DNA of 64,000 nucleotides from Miscanthus floridulus. Taxonomy: Eukaryota; Streptophyta; Magnoliopsida; Poales; Poaceae. Below, one piece after another: positions 1 to 11,196 of this stretch (positions within the stretch are counted from its first letter, which is position 1; each line of letters begins with the position of its first letter). The position numbers were made by a program, and so were the translations under genes. Location: assembly GCF_019320115.1 (NCBI RefSeq), contig NC_089587.1:106565158-106629157 (forward strand), read 5' to 3'. The notes beneath the pieces were generated by a model. It was not told the origin of the DNA. It searched no databases and saw nothing but the letters and a program-made list of their open reading frames with translations.

Positions 1-608
1 GCATATAAACATGACTGGAAATAAAATCCAACCAGTTGAGCAGCTAGGCCGAGACAAGGCTATCAGCTCTTATGCCAAGCATGACCACTATGGGGCAGGA
101 CAGAGAGGAGAAACCAAACCGAAGCATTTCATTTTGGGTGATCTTATTTGTATCAGGCTCAATTTCTCTCTTTAACCCAGTTATTAAACCACAAGCTACA
201 TGGATACATGATACTTACGGTTCGGTAATCATATAGGAACTAGTGGTACTCTCTCAGATTATGCACATACAAGTAAGCCACAGAAATTCTGAAGAAGCCC
301 TTGCATCATTCATTGATTTGTTATATTGTTATTCAGACAACTTAGTACTTCATAAACTCGTAATGAATGAAGATCTAAACTTAAAAAAAAACACCAAGCA
401 TAAAATCCGTCATGCTTCACCGAGGATCGAATACTTCATTAGACGAATGCTAAGGTTAGATGGTCTAGGTTTCACACGACAGAGATTTCACCCGAACTTA
501 TGAAGCAACTTCGATCCACCTGAGCAGCAGATCAGTGGAGCCCATTCGTTAACAAACTAACTTCCCTAACTGAAACTAAGAGCACGAGGGAAAAGGCATG
601 CACTAGAC
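1..608 (-). other. Putative intron 1 of the minus-strand gene, running off the window
   Basis: A canonical GT donor sits at 608-607 on the minus strand, directly after the coding exon at 609-950. The next 600 bases are AT-rich, have no convincing coding frame, and reach the window edge. I see no recognisable repeat. A plus-strand 86-codon frame at 243-503 has no protein-like motif. The intron assignment is inferred from the donor alone. Confidence 0.5.
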
Positions 609-950
609 CTTGGCTGCTCCACCGACAAGCACGGGATCCCTGTCGAAGTCGCGGTCGTAGGGCACGGCGTCCTCCCTCTCGAGCCGCTGCTCGCACCGCC
701 GGATCTCTTCGTCCTCGCCGTCGCCGTCGCCGCCTGCCCTCGGGGTCGCGCCCCCGCCCACGGCGTCGCCCCAATGGCCGGAGCGGCGGTAAAAGGAGGT
801 GGTCCAGCTCTCGACCGCCTCGGCGTTCTTCGCCATGTCGAGGCGGCCGAGGAACGCGATCTCGGCGAGGAAGGCGGCGCCTACGAGGAGCGGCAGCAGC
901 CACCCCCAGCGCCGCCGCCGGCCCGCCTGCGAGTGGGAGGAGCCCTTCAT
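609..950 (-). CDS. First coding exon (114 codons) of a membrane-anchored, possibly glycosyltransferase-like protein
   Basis: The frame starts at ATG 950 and reads 114 codons to AAG at 611-609, followed at once by a GT donor. Read through, it would hit a stop two codons later, which supports an exon end. The product has a type II anchor layout: a basic N-terminus (RRRR at residues 11-14), one hydrophobic segment (about 16-34), then a charged luminal-type stem. The segment at residues 86-102, with CEQRLEREDAV followed by a YDRDF-like motif, resembles what I remember of the N-terminus of plant KOBITO1/ELD1-type glycosyltransferase-like proteins (At2g41451 and At3g57200 group). That is recall, not a search. 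The catalytic part would lie beyond the left edge. High GC and third-position GC are typical of a grass first exon. Confidence is good for a real exon and low for the family. Confidence 0.6.
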
Positions 951-2941
951 CGCTGGCCCTCCTCGAGGCCGCCTCGCCGGCGGCGGCGGGGGAGTGGTGG
1001 AGAGATCGCGGGGGCCGGCCGCGAAGGGTAGTGCGGGCGGAGTCGTTGGACGACCTGGTCAGGCGAGTTTGGAACGAGACAACGACCCCAACACGCCAGC
1101 AGCCCGGATTTCGTTCTGTTCGGCCGCTCGGTCGGCGTCGGCTCCATTGACACGGACGGGCGCCGGCGAGAAGCAGGTAGGTTGTGTGGGCACCACATGT
1201 CAGGGAAATGGAGTGGCCACCTTGCCTTTGGGCCTTTGTTCGAGAGCCCGCCCGTTGGGAATTGGACCGCTGATTCCACCTTGTAGCGGCCTGTTACAGT
1301 TGGGCCCAAAGTAGTCCTGGTAGTTCAGGACTAGATCGAAGGTTGGGCTTGAAGTGAAAACAGGCCGACATCGGAAAATTTTCCTTTCGGCCTCCCTCAC
1401 TATTATTATAATTCCAATTTTTTTAAGAACTCTAAAAACAAACAAACGGCATTCCTCAACTACCCAAACCATTTAAATTATCTACTGCCACAGTTAAAAT
1501 AATTTTTAAGGCAGTTTCATATTTTTTAATTAAATTCTAGTGAACACCCAATAAGATTTTTAAACCACAAAAAAAACGTCTTTAAGCTTTTAAAAACTCC
1601 GAGAGAAATCCTAGATATATAGATTAGGACACAAGGCCCCAGATAAAATATTTAAAGCTTATGGAAACTTATAGAAATTAGATTTATCTCTAGGAAAATG
1701 GAAAAATAATCTCAAAACATTATAACCGATGTCTAAATGTGTATAGAAACTTTCCATAACAAAAATTATGACTCGCAATGCACGGCCCTATCACGTAACA
1801 GTTGACGCTGAAAATGTGATGCTTGAATTTAGGGGTATATTCAACAGGCCCAACAGGAGAAGGGTCAAGCATCACTGCTGCAACATAGTGGAGATGTTGA
1901 GGGTAATATTGATGTTAGAGAGGAAGCTAGAAAAAGAAAGATCAAAAAGAAATAGAGAGAGGGTACGTGGTGAAGGAGGAATGTGACATGCAATTTGGCC
2001 TCGGCAGTCGGCACCCTCCTGATTCTTGCTCTGCGTGACATGCATACGCCATTACTTACCCATGTTATCAAGATCTGAATCTAACTCTCTTATGTTCAGC
2101 TCTATTTGAGTGGAAAACCTATGAATGATTACATGTTATCCAACAAATTATTGTTTGAACTGTCATCCACATTTTTACCAATCACGAAGCGCTCTGCCGT
2201 AAAGATTATTCGTATTGGTTTCCAAGATTTGGTGAAAATAGAGTATTTATAATGGAAACATCACCAAACATGTAGTTGGCCACATAAAACTAAGACGACG
2301 GCTCACATGTAGTCAAGATCTTGCCGCGCACATAAAAATGAATCGATACTGTTAAAACCGAATGAAAACAAGGCAAAGAAGAATGAATTATAGCCGGGAG
2401 ATAAGAACAGTTTGAAATTTCATCATGTTTTGGATAATTGGATCCAACTACACATTGCTCCCAATTACTGTTTGGCCTCGGCTTTCCTTGTTGGGCCTTT
2501 AGCCAACTAAATTAGCCCACGTTAGGTATGTGCCAACTTTGCATTTCTTATCGTAATATAATAATAAAGAAAATCAACAAGAGTTTGCGTTGCTTGTACT
2601 CAGGTAAGGTGGTACAGTAAAAAAAGGTCCTGAAAAGAGGTGGTTAAAAATACATGTTAATCTCGACTGGACCACACCATGTTATGACCGTAGCTTAGGA
2701 CATGAGGGGAATATAAATCATTTGGGACTGTCATCTACACTTCATGTCCTCCGGGAACATCAAAACAACGACAGATCAGTAGCCGGTTTATTAAAAACAG
2801 CTCGGAAAGGAACGAACTATTCACACCGTGTCCCCCATACATGCATCCTGAGCATGTTATTGTGGCTGGCAAGTGGCAATTCATTCTTTCAACATTAACA
2901 ATTTAACATTGTACATATGCGTACCTGCTTGTACATATATA
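951..2941. other. Intergenic; promoter side of the minus-strand gene, then AT-rich spacer
   Basis: About 350 GC-rich bases next to the exon probably hold its 5' UTR and promoter, but I cannot point to a clear TATA box. From about 1450 the sequence is AT-rich with scattered poly-A and poly-T. The open frames at 799-1314 and 947-1309 are shadows of GC-rich DNA. I see no gene here. Confidence 0.5.
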
Positions 2942-3523
2942 CACTACTAGAGAACAGACTTTAGAACGATGTCCCAATTTAGCATTAGCCTCGGTATTTT
3001 TTGCCCCCGGGACTGAAGGATCTTTAGTCCCGGTTGGTAATACCAACCGGGACTAAATGTTTCTTTACTCCCGGTTGGAGCCACCAACCGGGACTAAAAA
3101 GTCATCCAACCTTTAGTCCCGGTTGGTAATACCAACCCAGACTAAAGGTAGACCCTTTAGTCCCGGTTGGTAACACCAACCCCGACTAAAGGACCCTTTA
3201 GTCCCGGTTGGTAACACCAACCGGGACTAAAGGTCCCCCGATGGGTTAGTTCAAAAGGAAAGCATCACATCCATTGTCAGATGTGTTGTGTAGGTGGGGT
3301 GGTAAGCTTCGCGCGAGGCAGTGCATGAGGTCTTGGGTTCGAATCTCACGGGGCGCAGCGGTGGAAGGCATTATTTTTTTTAAGCTGGGAGGATCTTTAG
3401 TCCCGGTTGTGGCAAACCGGGACTAAAGATCCCCACCTTTAATCCCGGAATGCTGGTCCCGGTTGGGAAACCGGGACAAAAGGCCTTTCCCAACCGGGAC
3501 TAAAGCCACGTTGTGTAGTAGTG
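2942..3523. mobile_element. Small non-autonomous CACTA-type element with TSD ATA
   Basis: The left end reads CACTACTAGAG and the right end TGTAGTAGTG, an inverted CACTACTA terminus. Identical 3-bp ATA copies flank it at 2939-2941 and 3524-3526, as expected for CACTA (En/Spm) transposition. The interior is packed with inverted and direct copies of a TTTAGTCCCGGTTGG module, facing its complement CCAACCGGGACTAAA, so the transcript could fold into several hairpins. At 582 bp it has no transposase. It also carries a tRNA-like stretch, described separately. Boundaries are well supported by termini plus TSD; the superfamily follows from these hallmarks. Confidence 0.85.
3290..3355 (+). other. tRNA-like sequence inside the CACTA-type element
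   Basis: The stretch contains an internal-promoter B-box-like motif, GGTTCGAATCT at 3336-3346. An A-box-like GGTGGTAAGC lies about 35 bases upstream. No complete cloverleaf with paired acceptor ends is evident, so it looks like a tRNA-derived relic (SINE head or captured tRNA) rather than a working tRNA gene. Confidence 0.4.
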
Positions 3524-5798
3524 ATATGTTCTTTATTTACATATGTGGTCCGTCAAGGACAGATAGTTAGGGATAAGATTGAGGGAGAAGTAGTTAAGTA
3601 TATGTACGATATATAGTATTGTACAGCCAACCCAAACAGAAACAGGACTGTCGCAACAGACATATAAGTTGCTGATCAGTGGTTACCGATTTGGAGGATG
3701 AGGATGCAACAAGAGAAATGGCAACAAAAACAGCCATGGAGTTAGTTTGTTGGTCTCCTTATTCACTCTTCTTTAGTTCTTATATTTATACATATGTTGA
3801 TTCCCCATCAGAATATTTACGCAAAAAGAAGTAGATTTGTGGACACACCGTCCAGATTCTAGAGTCGGCAACGGACTTGTCATGTACGTAGCCATGCAAT
3901 ATACTAGCAGTGTGTTCAGGGACCAGCAATAATATGATAGACGTAGACGAGATCAATACTTCAATACTCAGTCTGAAGATTTATTATTAAGCCCTTTCCC
4001 GTACGTGTGATTATATTCCAGGCCTGCTCTTAATTAGTTTGAAGCAAGCACAGAGTACCGGCCGATCGAGATGGTCACAGACAGCAATTGGATTGGATCG
4101 ATCGCGACACACAACGGCACTGCAGGAATTTGCATCTCTATCTCAACAGCATATACACACGCACGTACGCAGCCTTTTGCTCTACCTGGCAGAAGGTATC
4201 TCTGGTCAATCATGTTCGATTCGATCACGCACGGGTGCCGACCGATCGATGCAAGGCCTCTTTCCTAATCGATCGTGCATGCTCATACATCGACCGTAGC
4301 CATCTAAAAAGCAAGCGATCATGGCATCTTCTTTTGATCTCTTCCACAAAGTGTATGCCTGCGCCTAGGATGGCTAGCAGCTGCATACCTAGGGCTATTA
4401 GCTTTAGTTTCTTTTTAGCTGGACCAAGTGTACTGTACCTAAACCTAGGGTTGTTCGTTTGTTTAGTTATTATTATAAACACGCCCTGAAGAGACTAAAT
4501 AAAGAGTACTTCGCTTTGCCTTTTAATTTCAGCAGGCCCGTAGAGGTGATGGAAGAATACTTGATCAGTTCATTCATGTGAAGAGGTTTCTAGAAGAGAA
4601 GTCTACTTAGAACTAGTTTTAATTTACGGGCGATGATACTATAATATATACTAGTTCATTAACCCACCCATGCTCCTGTACGAGCTAGTAATTTTGAGAG
4701 AAATAACCATTATATTATTACCCGTTTGACTGACATTTGCTTTCGTCTTTCCTCCATCCCCGCTATGCATCCTAACAGCTCTTACCGCTTCTTATTCACA
4801 GCCTTCTTCTTAGCCGAGGAGGGTTCATTTTAGTTTCATGTATATGGGAGATCCTTACTTCACTTTTTTACCTTGGGAAGTCACCACAAGATTTGACAAA
4901 ACTCATCTTCATATATATGTAAAAGTAGTGCATTCAATAACAAAACCTTTGCTTTGAACTGCTTTGTCTTAGCCGATCAATAGGAGAGATGCGCCTCAAT
5001 CCTATCTTTTTTCCATCTATGTCAAAATAAATTTTAGAAAAAGCAAGGGCTGAGATAGATATACAAACAAGAAGAATTCACATCCTTTTCGATTTCCCTT
5101 TGCTTCCAGTAGGAGTACCAAACCAGGTATTCACTGGTTTTGGTTTTGACATAACAAGGGAAGCAGAGCTTTCCTTTCAAAAAAAAAAGAAAAAGAAATC
5201 CATGTGTAAACTTAGGGCCCATAGCTAATAACCTAGCTGCACCTCTCTTCCTTACTTGTAGCTTTGCCCGAGAACATTTTTTTTTTAGAGCTTGGGCATA
5301 CTCAAGACTTAGAAGTTATTTTTACAAGTTTTAAACCACAGGTTTAGGTCCCTTTCTTCATGGAGATCATAGGGCTTATGTGTTGGAGTATTTGAACATC
5401 TAGAAATGCATGACTTCATTTTCCGAGGAATTCAGCAACCTTTACAACAATGTCCGTGGACTTTTAAAATAGAATTCATACTGGTTATCCATCAGGCAAA
5501 ACAAAAATATTTTCCGCTCACTAGTCAATGGCTAGAAGCTCTTGCGTCAGAAATATTACCCGCTCGTTAGTCAATGGCTAGAAGCTCTTGGGTAATCTTC
5601 TTAATTTTCTTTGCTACCTTGTTTCTTTCTTCTTTTGTATGGCCGTTACTCTTTGTTATATAAATATATTTGAGACCGTGCGTTGTGCACGTATTTCATT
5701 AAGAGGGAGTAGAATTTAGATTACAGGAGCAGGGCACTGATGGTAATGAGAATTACCAAGAGTCGCCAAGAACCAAATAAGCACCAGACGATATTCGT
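3524..5798. other. Intergenic DNA without a recognisable gene
   Basis: AT-rich sequence. Open frames around 4034-4489 overlap on both strands and show no domain or compositional signal of coding. I see no transposon termini I can defend. Confidence 0.5.
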
Positions 5799-5911
5799 CA
5801 TGTTCGTTTGACTTATAAGCCGTATTTTTTCAGCCAACGAACAATATTTTTCTCTCGCAACAAATCAGGCAACAGTACTTTCAGCCATGGCTTATCAGCC
5901 AAGTGAACATG
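5799..5911. mobile_element. MITE, GTTCGTTTG/AGCC family
   Basis: Imperfect terminal inverted repeats: CATGTTCGTTTG on the left and CAAGTGAACATG on the right. The interior has the family marks CTTATAAGCC, TTTTTCTCTCGC and CCATGGCTTATCAGCC. Related copies occur at 9570, 10677, 13408, 15476, 32525 and 33306. Confidence 0.6.
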
Positions 5912-5969
5912 GCAATTACAAAATTACAAAACAAGCTTAGCGACATGAAGAAGCTGCATACACTACTTA

Positions 5970-6218
5970 CTACATGAGCATCAGCAGCGTGCTCAGCGAC
6001 CTGTACCCTGCTCTTACCCAATCCCTCGCTTCATCCAAGATTGTAGACAGTAGGTTCATCAGCAGGGTCGGCGTAGCACCGAATGCCCTGGCGTTGCGTT
6101 CTTTCCAAATGGACCAGCTCATCAAGAAGACCAAGGAGTCGAAACCAGCCCGAGCAATCTTGGTTACCGACTTCCGCACGCGCAGCCACCAGACGAAGAC
6201 CTGGGGCAACCTCTCCTG
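5970..6218 (-). pseudogene. LINE reverse-transcriptase tail relic (zf-RVT region)
   Basis: The minus-strand frame carries a segment with SWSIWKERNARAFG. This W-x-x-WKERN-R-F pattern is typical of the C-terminal zinc-binding region of plant LINE (non-LTR) ORF2 proteins. Only about 80 residues remain and no RT core is present, so this is a 5'-truncated relic. Confidence in the LINE origin is moderate, from motif memory. Confidence 0.55.
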
Positions 6219-6297
6219 ATTCGTTAAAAAATATATGTATATAACTAAAACTTTCTTGTATTTCCTATGTATCAGCACTTGAAATATAAACCTCTCT

Positions 6298-6402
6298 CCT
6301 GCACAGAAGAAGAATTTCAGGCGCCTGATACATAGAAAGATCAAGGAACCACATGTCGCCTGCACAAAAGAAGAATTACGGGCACCTGATACATAGGAAA
6401 GG
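6298..6402. repeat. Imperfect direct duplication, 61-bp spacing
   Basis: CCTGCACAGAAGAAGAATT... and CCTGCACAAAAGAAGAATT... start 61 bases apart, each continuing through a GATACATAG motif. This is a local tandem duplication just outside the LINE relic. Confidence 0.6.
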
Positions 6403-7078
6403 TGTTAAATAATAGATGATGTAGACAAGTTAATGCAAAATTAGGAGGTATTTTAGACCATTGGAGTACCCCGCAACTATTTAGGGTGGACTACTTCACC
6501 CCTAAACTATAAAACCGAATTTTTTATCTCTGAACTTTTCAAAACCGGTCAAATAACCCTCCAGCGGTTTTGGACGGTGGTTTTGCTACAGTGACAACGG
6601 TTTTGTCTTTTTCTTTGTTATTTATTTTCATTGAATCTTTGAAAAATCATATTAAATAAAAAAAATCATAAAATAAAAAATCTAATTTTGTTAGCTTCCA
6701 CATAAGTAGATCTACACAGTGAACATATAATATAGTATTATTTAGTACAAAGTTTTTGCTGTAACTTTATATCTATGTTTTTCTGTAGTTAATTAGAATA
6801 ATTCATAGCTGCAGCTTTTATGATCCATTGTGCTTTGATTATCCCCACACAACTCACTCCTCCTTCCTTCCCTCCCCTGGCCAGCTCCCTTTAATTTCTC
6901 CCCCCATGCCGATCTCCCTGGTTGTGCAGATATCGCTTTTTTTAGACGAAGAATCATAGTAATAAATACAGTAGTAGTGCTGCTGGTTGCTAATTAGGCA
7001 TATGCAGAGAGCCAGAGAGGTAGCAGTAGTACCTCACAAATGAAGACCACATGATTAGCATTGCATGACCCCATATTA
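6403..7078. other. AT-rich spacer with a degenerate dispersed-repeat segment
   Basis: Bases 6460-6620 contain a stretch (CCCTAAACTATAAAACCG, then CGGTTTTGGACGGTGGTTTTG) that I associate with high-copy grass repeats. I cannot define its ends. No gene is seen. Confidence 0.35.
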
Positions 7079-7400
7079 AGGCCCTGTTTGGTTGAGCTGT
7101 GGCTGTGGGAAAAAACTGCTGTAAGCTGTGAGCTATAGAAAAGCTGAAAGCTGTTTGGTTAAACAAGTATAAAATATACCTTCCATCTTTATCTCTCTTG
7201 AAACAACTATGGAAGAGCTTTTTATTCCATCAATTTTGAAAAGCAGAAAGCCAAAAGTCAAAAGCAGGATCAAACCAGCTTTCAAAAATATACTACAGAA
7301 AAACAGCTGCTTCTGAAAAAACAGCATCTAAAAATAACCTCTTTAGTTGGACTTTTGACTTTTAGGGCCAAAAACCAAAGCCAAAAATCCAACCGCCTAA
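7079..7400. mobile_element. Probable MITE of the GCCCTGTTTGGTT type
   Basis: It starts GGCCCTGTTTGGTTGAGC and has repeated AAGCTG and CAGCT-rich arms that face each other, consistent with a foldback element. The right end, near GGGCCAAAAACCAAAGCC, is a poor match to the left, so the boundary is approximate. Confidence 0.35.
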
Positions 7401-7519
7401 GCAGGCGCGAGAAATAAAAGCTGCTGCATATTCTCCCAGGTCCTCTGCTTTATCTGCACTCGCTCGATCGTGTTGCTAGAGCTACTAGACTGCTAGGCCG
7501 GCAACTCTACGGCCTCACT

Positions 7520-7752
7520 CTACCTGAAAAAATTTCAACCCGATAAATAGTATTACTTTCGTTTTATTTGGCAAATATTGTCCAATCGTGGACCAACTAG
7601 GCTTAAAAGATTCATCTCGTGATTTCTAACTAAACTATGTAATTAGTTATTTTTTTTATCTACATTTAATACTCCATGCAAGCGGCTAAAAATTGATGTG
7701 ATGGAAAGAGAGTGAAAAAACTTGGAATTTGGATGGCATCTAAACAAGGCGT
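7520..7752. mobile_element. Degenerate MITE of the GTTTAGTTCC family
   Basis: The interior (TTTGGCAAATATTGTCC, TAATTAGTTATTTT, AATTGATGTGATGG) and the right end AAACAAGGC match the better preserved copies at 8038 and 13899. The left terminus is eroded. Confidence 0.5.
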
Positions 7753-8037
7753 ACATGTCATAGGTGAAGAAACAGCTAGGCAGTACTGTACGCAACAACG
7801 CCAGGGCCACGTACTACACCCGCACGAGCTCCACTGCTCTACCTAGAGTAGCCTCTAAAAGAAGAGGATAGCTGCTGTGTCATTGTCATCGATCGGCCGA
7901 CATGGCTTTAGCCAGGTGTCTGGCAACCGTGCTGCAGAAAAGGCTCACGGTCGCCGCTCGCTCAGCGCAGCAACAGCACGCACGGACGCGCAAAAGAAAT
8001 CGGAGCTAGAGTAGCTGCTAGTAATAGTGGAGAACTA

Positions 8038-8281
8038 GGCCCAGTTTAGTTCCAAAATTTTTGGCAAAATGGGCACGGTATCATTTTCGCTGTTATTTGG
8101 CAAATAGTGTCCAATCATAGTCTAATTAGGCTTAAAAGATTCGTCTCGTGGATTTCGTCTAAACTGTGTAATTAGTTTTATTTTTTATTTATATTTAATG
8201 CTTCATGCATGCGTCCAAAGATTCGATGTGACGGGGAATGTGAAAAATTTTGCAAAATTTTTTGCAAACTAAACTGGACCT
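8038..8281. mobile_element. MITE of the GTTTAGTTCC family
   Basis: The left end GGCCCAGTTTAGTT pairs with the right end AACTAAACTGGACC. The interior carries the family signature: GATTCGTCTCGTG, TGTAATTAG, and GATTCGATGTGACGG. Confidence 0.65.
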
Positions 8282-8843
8282 AATTCATGCCTCGACATTT
8301 TGTCCCCAAACAGAGATTAGATTACATTAAAGATGGGCGCCTTTTGTACTCCAACGGCACTGAGCTGAAGCAGCACGCAGAGTACTAGGCTCGAACGAAG
8401 GAGAGCACAGAGCAGTGTGGTTGGTGACTGCCGATTTGCTGTCCCACACAAAACGGCAACGGATAGATCTCATCAATTGCTCGCCGCTAGTACTAGCAGT
8501 AGGCTATGGTGCCGGCGCGCGTGGAATCACGGTCACGGGCGCTTTCGGTTGGCTGCTGGCTGGCGCAGTGTCTCACCCGCACGCACGCACGGACGGGACC
8601 GAGAAAAAGGATGGTCGCCATTCATCCGCTGGTCGTTCGGAGCTAGTAGGCGTAGAGTAGTTAACTGAGCTTTCACAAGAACCACGGCAGCACCTTTAAT
8701 ATAAAGCCCCTGCCGCTGCTACTTTCAGATCAGTTGTGACCTGCGAGCAGAGCATATCATGTCGTCTTGTTGCACTCACGTCGGAGAGAGGAGAGGACAA
8801 CGCGATTCTCTCCTGGATGTTGTAGGGATCCAACACCCAACGA
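8282..8843. other. Intergenic; no gene seen
   Basis: Mixed-composition spacer. Two overlapping frames at 8415-8668 have no domain features and no matching upstream signals that I can identify. Confidence 0.45.
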
Positions 8844-9194
8844 AGGGTCTGTTTGGTTCCTTTAGTCCGTGGATTAAAGTTTAGTCTTTGGACTAAAGTT
8901 TAGTCCGGACTCTGTTTGGTTCCAGGCACTAAAGTTTATTAATGTAGTTGTATAAAGACAATATTACTCCTGTTAAGACGAAGATATTATAGCTGCTGGC
9001 CACGGGTGGGATAGTGAGTAAAGAGGGGCAGGATTGTCTCCAGAACACTTTAGTCCAGTTTAGTCACCCCCTCATAGATTAGAGAACTAAACCTTTTAGT
9101 CCAAATTTTAGTCCATGTATTTAGCATTTTAGGGACTAAAAATAAACATTTTAGTCCATATTTTAGTTTAGTCCATAGAAACCAAACAGGCCCT
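8844..9194. mobile_element. Foldback MITE of the TTTAGTCC / GTTTGGTTCC type
   Basis: The left end AGGGTCTGTTTGGTTCC and the right end GAAACCAAACAGGCCCT are inverted repeats. The arms are built from repeated TTTAGTCC and GGACTAAA modules, so the element can fold on itself. Confidence 0.65.
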
Positions 9195-9569
9195 GAACCT
9201 CGGCCTCGATCGACATGTACGCCCGACTGGGACTGGGAATCTCGTGTGCCGGACTGCCGATCGAACTCCAAGAGACCCAAACGTCACAGCAGCACTATTA
9301 CAGTTGGAATTGGAAGCATGCAGCCGCACACTCATCAAGTTGATTGGCGAGCACCAACTTCCGTCGAGAGCGCGACAGCTACTCATGTCCAGCAGTAGCC
9401 TAGAGCAGGTTCAAGCATGCATGCTGGTAAACTAGGTTAGAGATGGCTAGATTGTTGCACGCCCGGCCGCCTCCAATCATTAAGCGAAACCAATCCTCTA
9501 ATTTCCCCTATACATTGGACCTAAAATTCTTTCTTATACAGTATTACTTGATGGAAGGACAATCACCCT
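9195..9569. other. Intergenic; no gene seen
   Basis: Short open frames at 9168-9435 lie on both strands and lack protein-like features. Nothing else stands out. Confidence 0.4.
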
Positions 9570-9695
9570 GCTCGTTTTGGTTTGTTTGGCTGATAAGCCA
9601 TGGCTGAAAGTACTGTTGGCTGATTTAGTGTGAGAAAAAAATATTATTCGTTAGCTAAAAAAGTACGACTTATAAGCCAAACAAGCCCAAACAAA
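9570..9695. mobile_element. MITE, GTTCGTTTG/AGCC family
   Basis: The left arm TTTGTTTGGCTGATAAGCC pairs with the right arm CTTATAAGCCAAACAAG. The middle has GAAAGTACTGTTGGC and GTGTGAGAAAAA. Confidence 0.6.
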
Positions 9696-9798
9696 AAAGG
9701 CGAATGACGCCTTCTATGGGGGTGCAGTACGTGGGCTGCGTGTTGCAACTCCACTTATCTGTAGCGGCCCATGCATCATCTCTAAAGATGTAACTAGA

Positions 9799-10168
9799 GT
9801 GTTCGGCTAAGCTGGATTATTTTACTGTTCATGCTGAAATATTGTGAGAGAAAAACACTGCTCCGGCTGGAAAAATAAGCCGAACAAGTCGGCTTAAAGT
9901 GCAGCCGAACACTGCCGGCTTACCCCATATCCGGCTTGTTCAGCTTCTTTTTTTAGCCAGAACAGTGTTTTTCTCTCATAATAATTCAGCTAGAATAATG
10001 TTTTTAGCCAGTTTCAGCCTAAATTCAGTCAGCCGAACACTGCCGGCTTACCTCATATCCGGCTTGTTCGGTTTCTTTTTTCAGCCGGAACAGTGTTTTT
10101 CTCTCACAATAATTCAGCTAGAATAATATTTTTCAGCCAGTTTGAGCCAAAATTCAGTTAGCCGAACG
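9799..10168. repeat. Cluster of three GTTCGGCT-type MITE units, two of them a 128-bp tandem repeat
   Basis: The first unit (9799-9912) runs from GTGTTCGGCTAAGC to GCCGAACAC. Two further units follow, both starting ACTGCCGGCTTACC, at 9911 and 10039, so 128 bases apart. Each contains GAACAGTGTTTTTCTCTCA and ends AGCCGAAC. The last two arose by tandem duplication of a MITE-like unit. Confidence 0.65.
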
Positions 10169-10393
10169 GAGCCATAAATGTTCGACACGTGTCCACAGAA
10201 GCTGACCACTTTCTTGGTGGATATTTAAGTTTTCTTTTTGAGGGAGGATATTCAACTTTTCACTTGCATGGATCTTGTTGTAAACTGAATCAATGGATAA
10301 CCAAATGTTGCAACACACAGTCGTTGGAAATACAACTTGTGTGGAGGCAAGAGCGTGTGCGATACGGCAGCCGTCTCCCACGCTCGTTGGGAT

Positions 10394-10631
10394 CAGTGGC
10401 GTAGCCATGATTTTAAGCTAGGGTGATCCAATTTAAAATAATTTTTTTGTTAAAATATAATATAACATGTCATCGTACAAATACATAATTTACTAAAACT
10501 AACACTTTTAAAAGTCTTATAAACATTTTTTAAATGACCAATAAACTCTAAAGGTTACTTAAAATAATTTACTGCCTAAAATTTTAGAGTGGCACATAGC
10601 CCTTGCTGACCAACTCTTAGCCACGCCACTG
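10394..10631. mobile_element. MITE with CAGTGGCGTAGCC termini (hAT-like ends)
   Basis: The left end CAGTGGCGTAGCCA and the right end TAGCCACGCCACTG form a nearly perfect 14-bp inverted repeat around an AT-rich 238-bp body. CAGTGGCG-type ends suggest a hAT relative, but I could not find the expected 8-bp target duplication. Confidence 0.6.
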
Positions 10632-10676
10632 ACTGGAAGCCAGGCGGCGGCTGCCTAGTCGAGGGCAACAATGAGC

Positions 10677-10809
10677 GCCCTGTTCGTTTGAGCTTGTTTG
10701 GCTGATAAATCATGGTTAAAAGTACTGTTGATTGATTTAGTGTGAGAAAAATACTATTCGTTGGTTGATAAGTCATGGCTTATAAGCCAAACATGACAAG
10801 CGAACAGGC
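10677..10809. mobile_element. MITE, CCTGTTCG family
   Basis: The left end GCCCTGTTCGTTTGAGC pairs with the right end GACAAGCGAACAGGC. The interior has TTGGCTGATAAATCATGG and a facing CATGGCTTATAAGCC. Confidence 0.65.
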
Positions 10810-11196
10810 TGGAGCTCTGTGGCGACCTCCACGCGGGCTCAGCTGGTTCTTTTTTTATTTCTTGAATTTCATTTATAGAGATGAGCATTAAATCGTCCCT
10901 ATGGAAATCTTAATTCACTTAGGTGGTTTCCTATCAACCTCTAAAATAAAACTCAAAAGCCGGATCCATCGAGGAGGACGCGGGATTCAGCGCTCACAGG
11001 ATGCGGGATCCAGTGGCCATGGCTAGATCCATCCAGGAGGGAGCGGTATCTGGTGGTTGCGGGTGGATCTTGCCACACTCCTCTCTCGATATGGCTGCCA
11101 CGGTCTGTCGGTCTCCACCGGTCTCCTATGACAATGATCGGCCATCGACATTTCTACACGTCATCTAGATAGGTGGGGTCTTGGGTTGGTTCCTTT
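10810..11196. other. Intergenic; no gene seen
   Basis: Contains a GGATCC-rich stretch with short imperfect repeats (GCGGGATCCAGTGG-like) between 10970 and 11070. No coding signal is seen. Confidence 0.4.

Noticed and set aside
3290..3355. Functional tRNA gene
   Set aside because: A- and B-box-like motifs are present, but no paired acceptor stem, anticodon arm or terminator run could be drawn.
4034..4489. Possible small genes in the 4.0-4.5-kb region
   Set aside because: Five mutually overlapping frames on both strands, none with a recognisable motif or promoter context.
8415..8668. Two overlapping ~82-codon frames
   Set aside because: They lie in different frames of the same short stretch with no homology I recognise; chance is sufficient.
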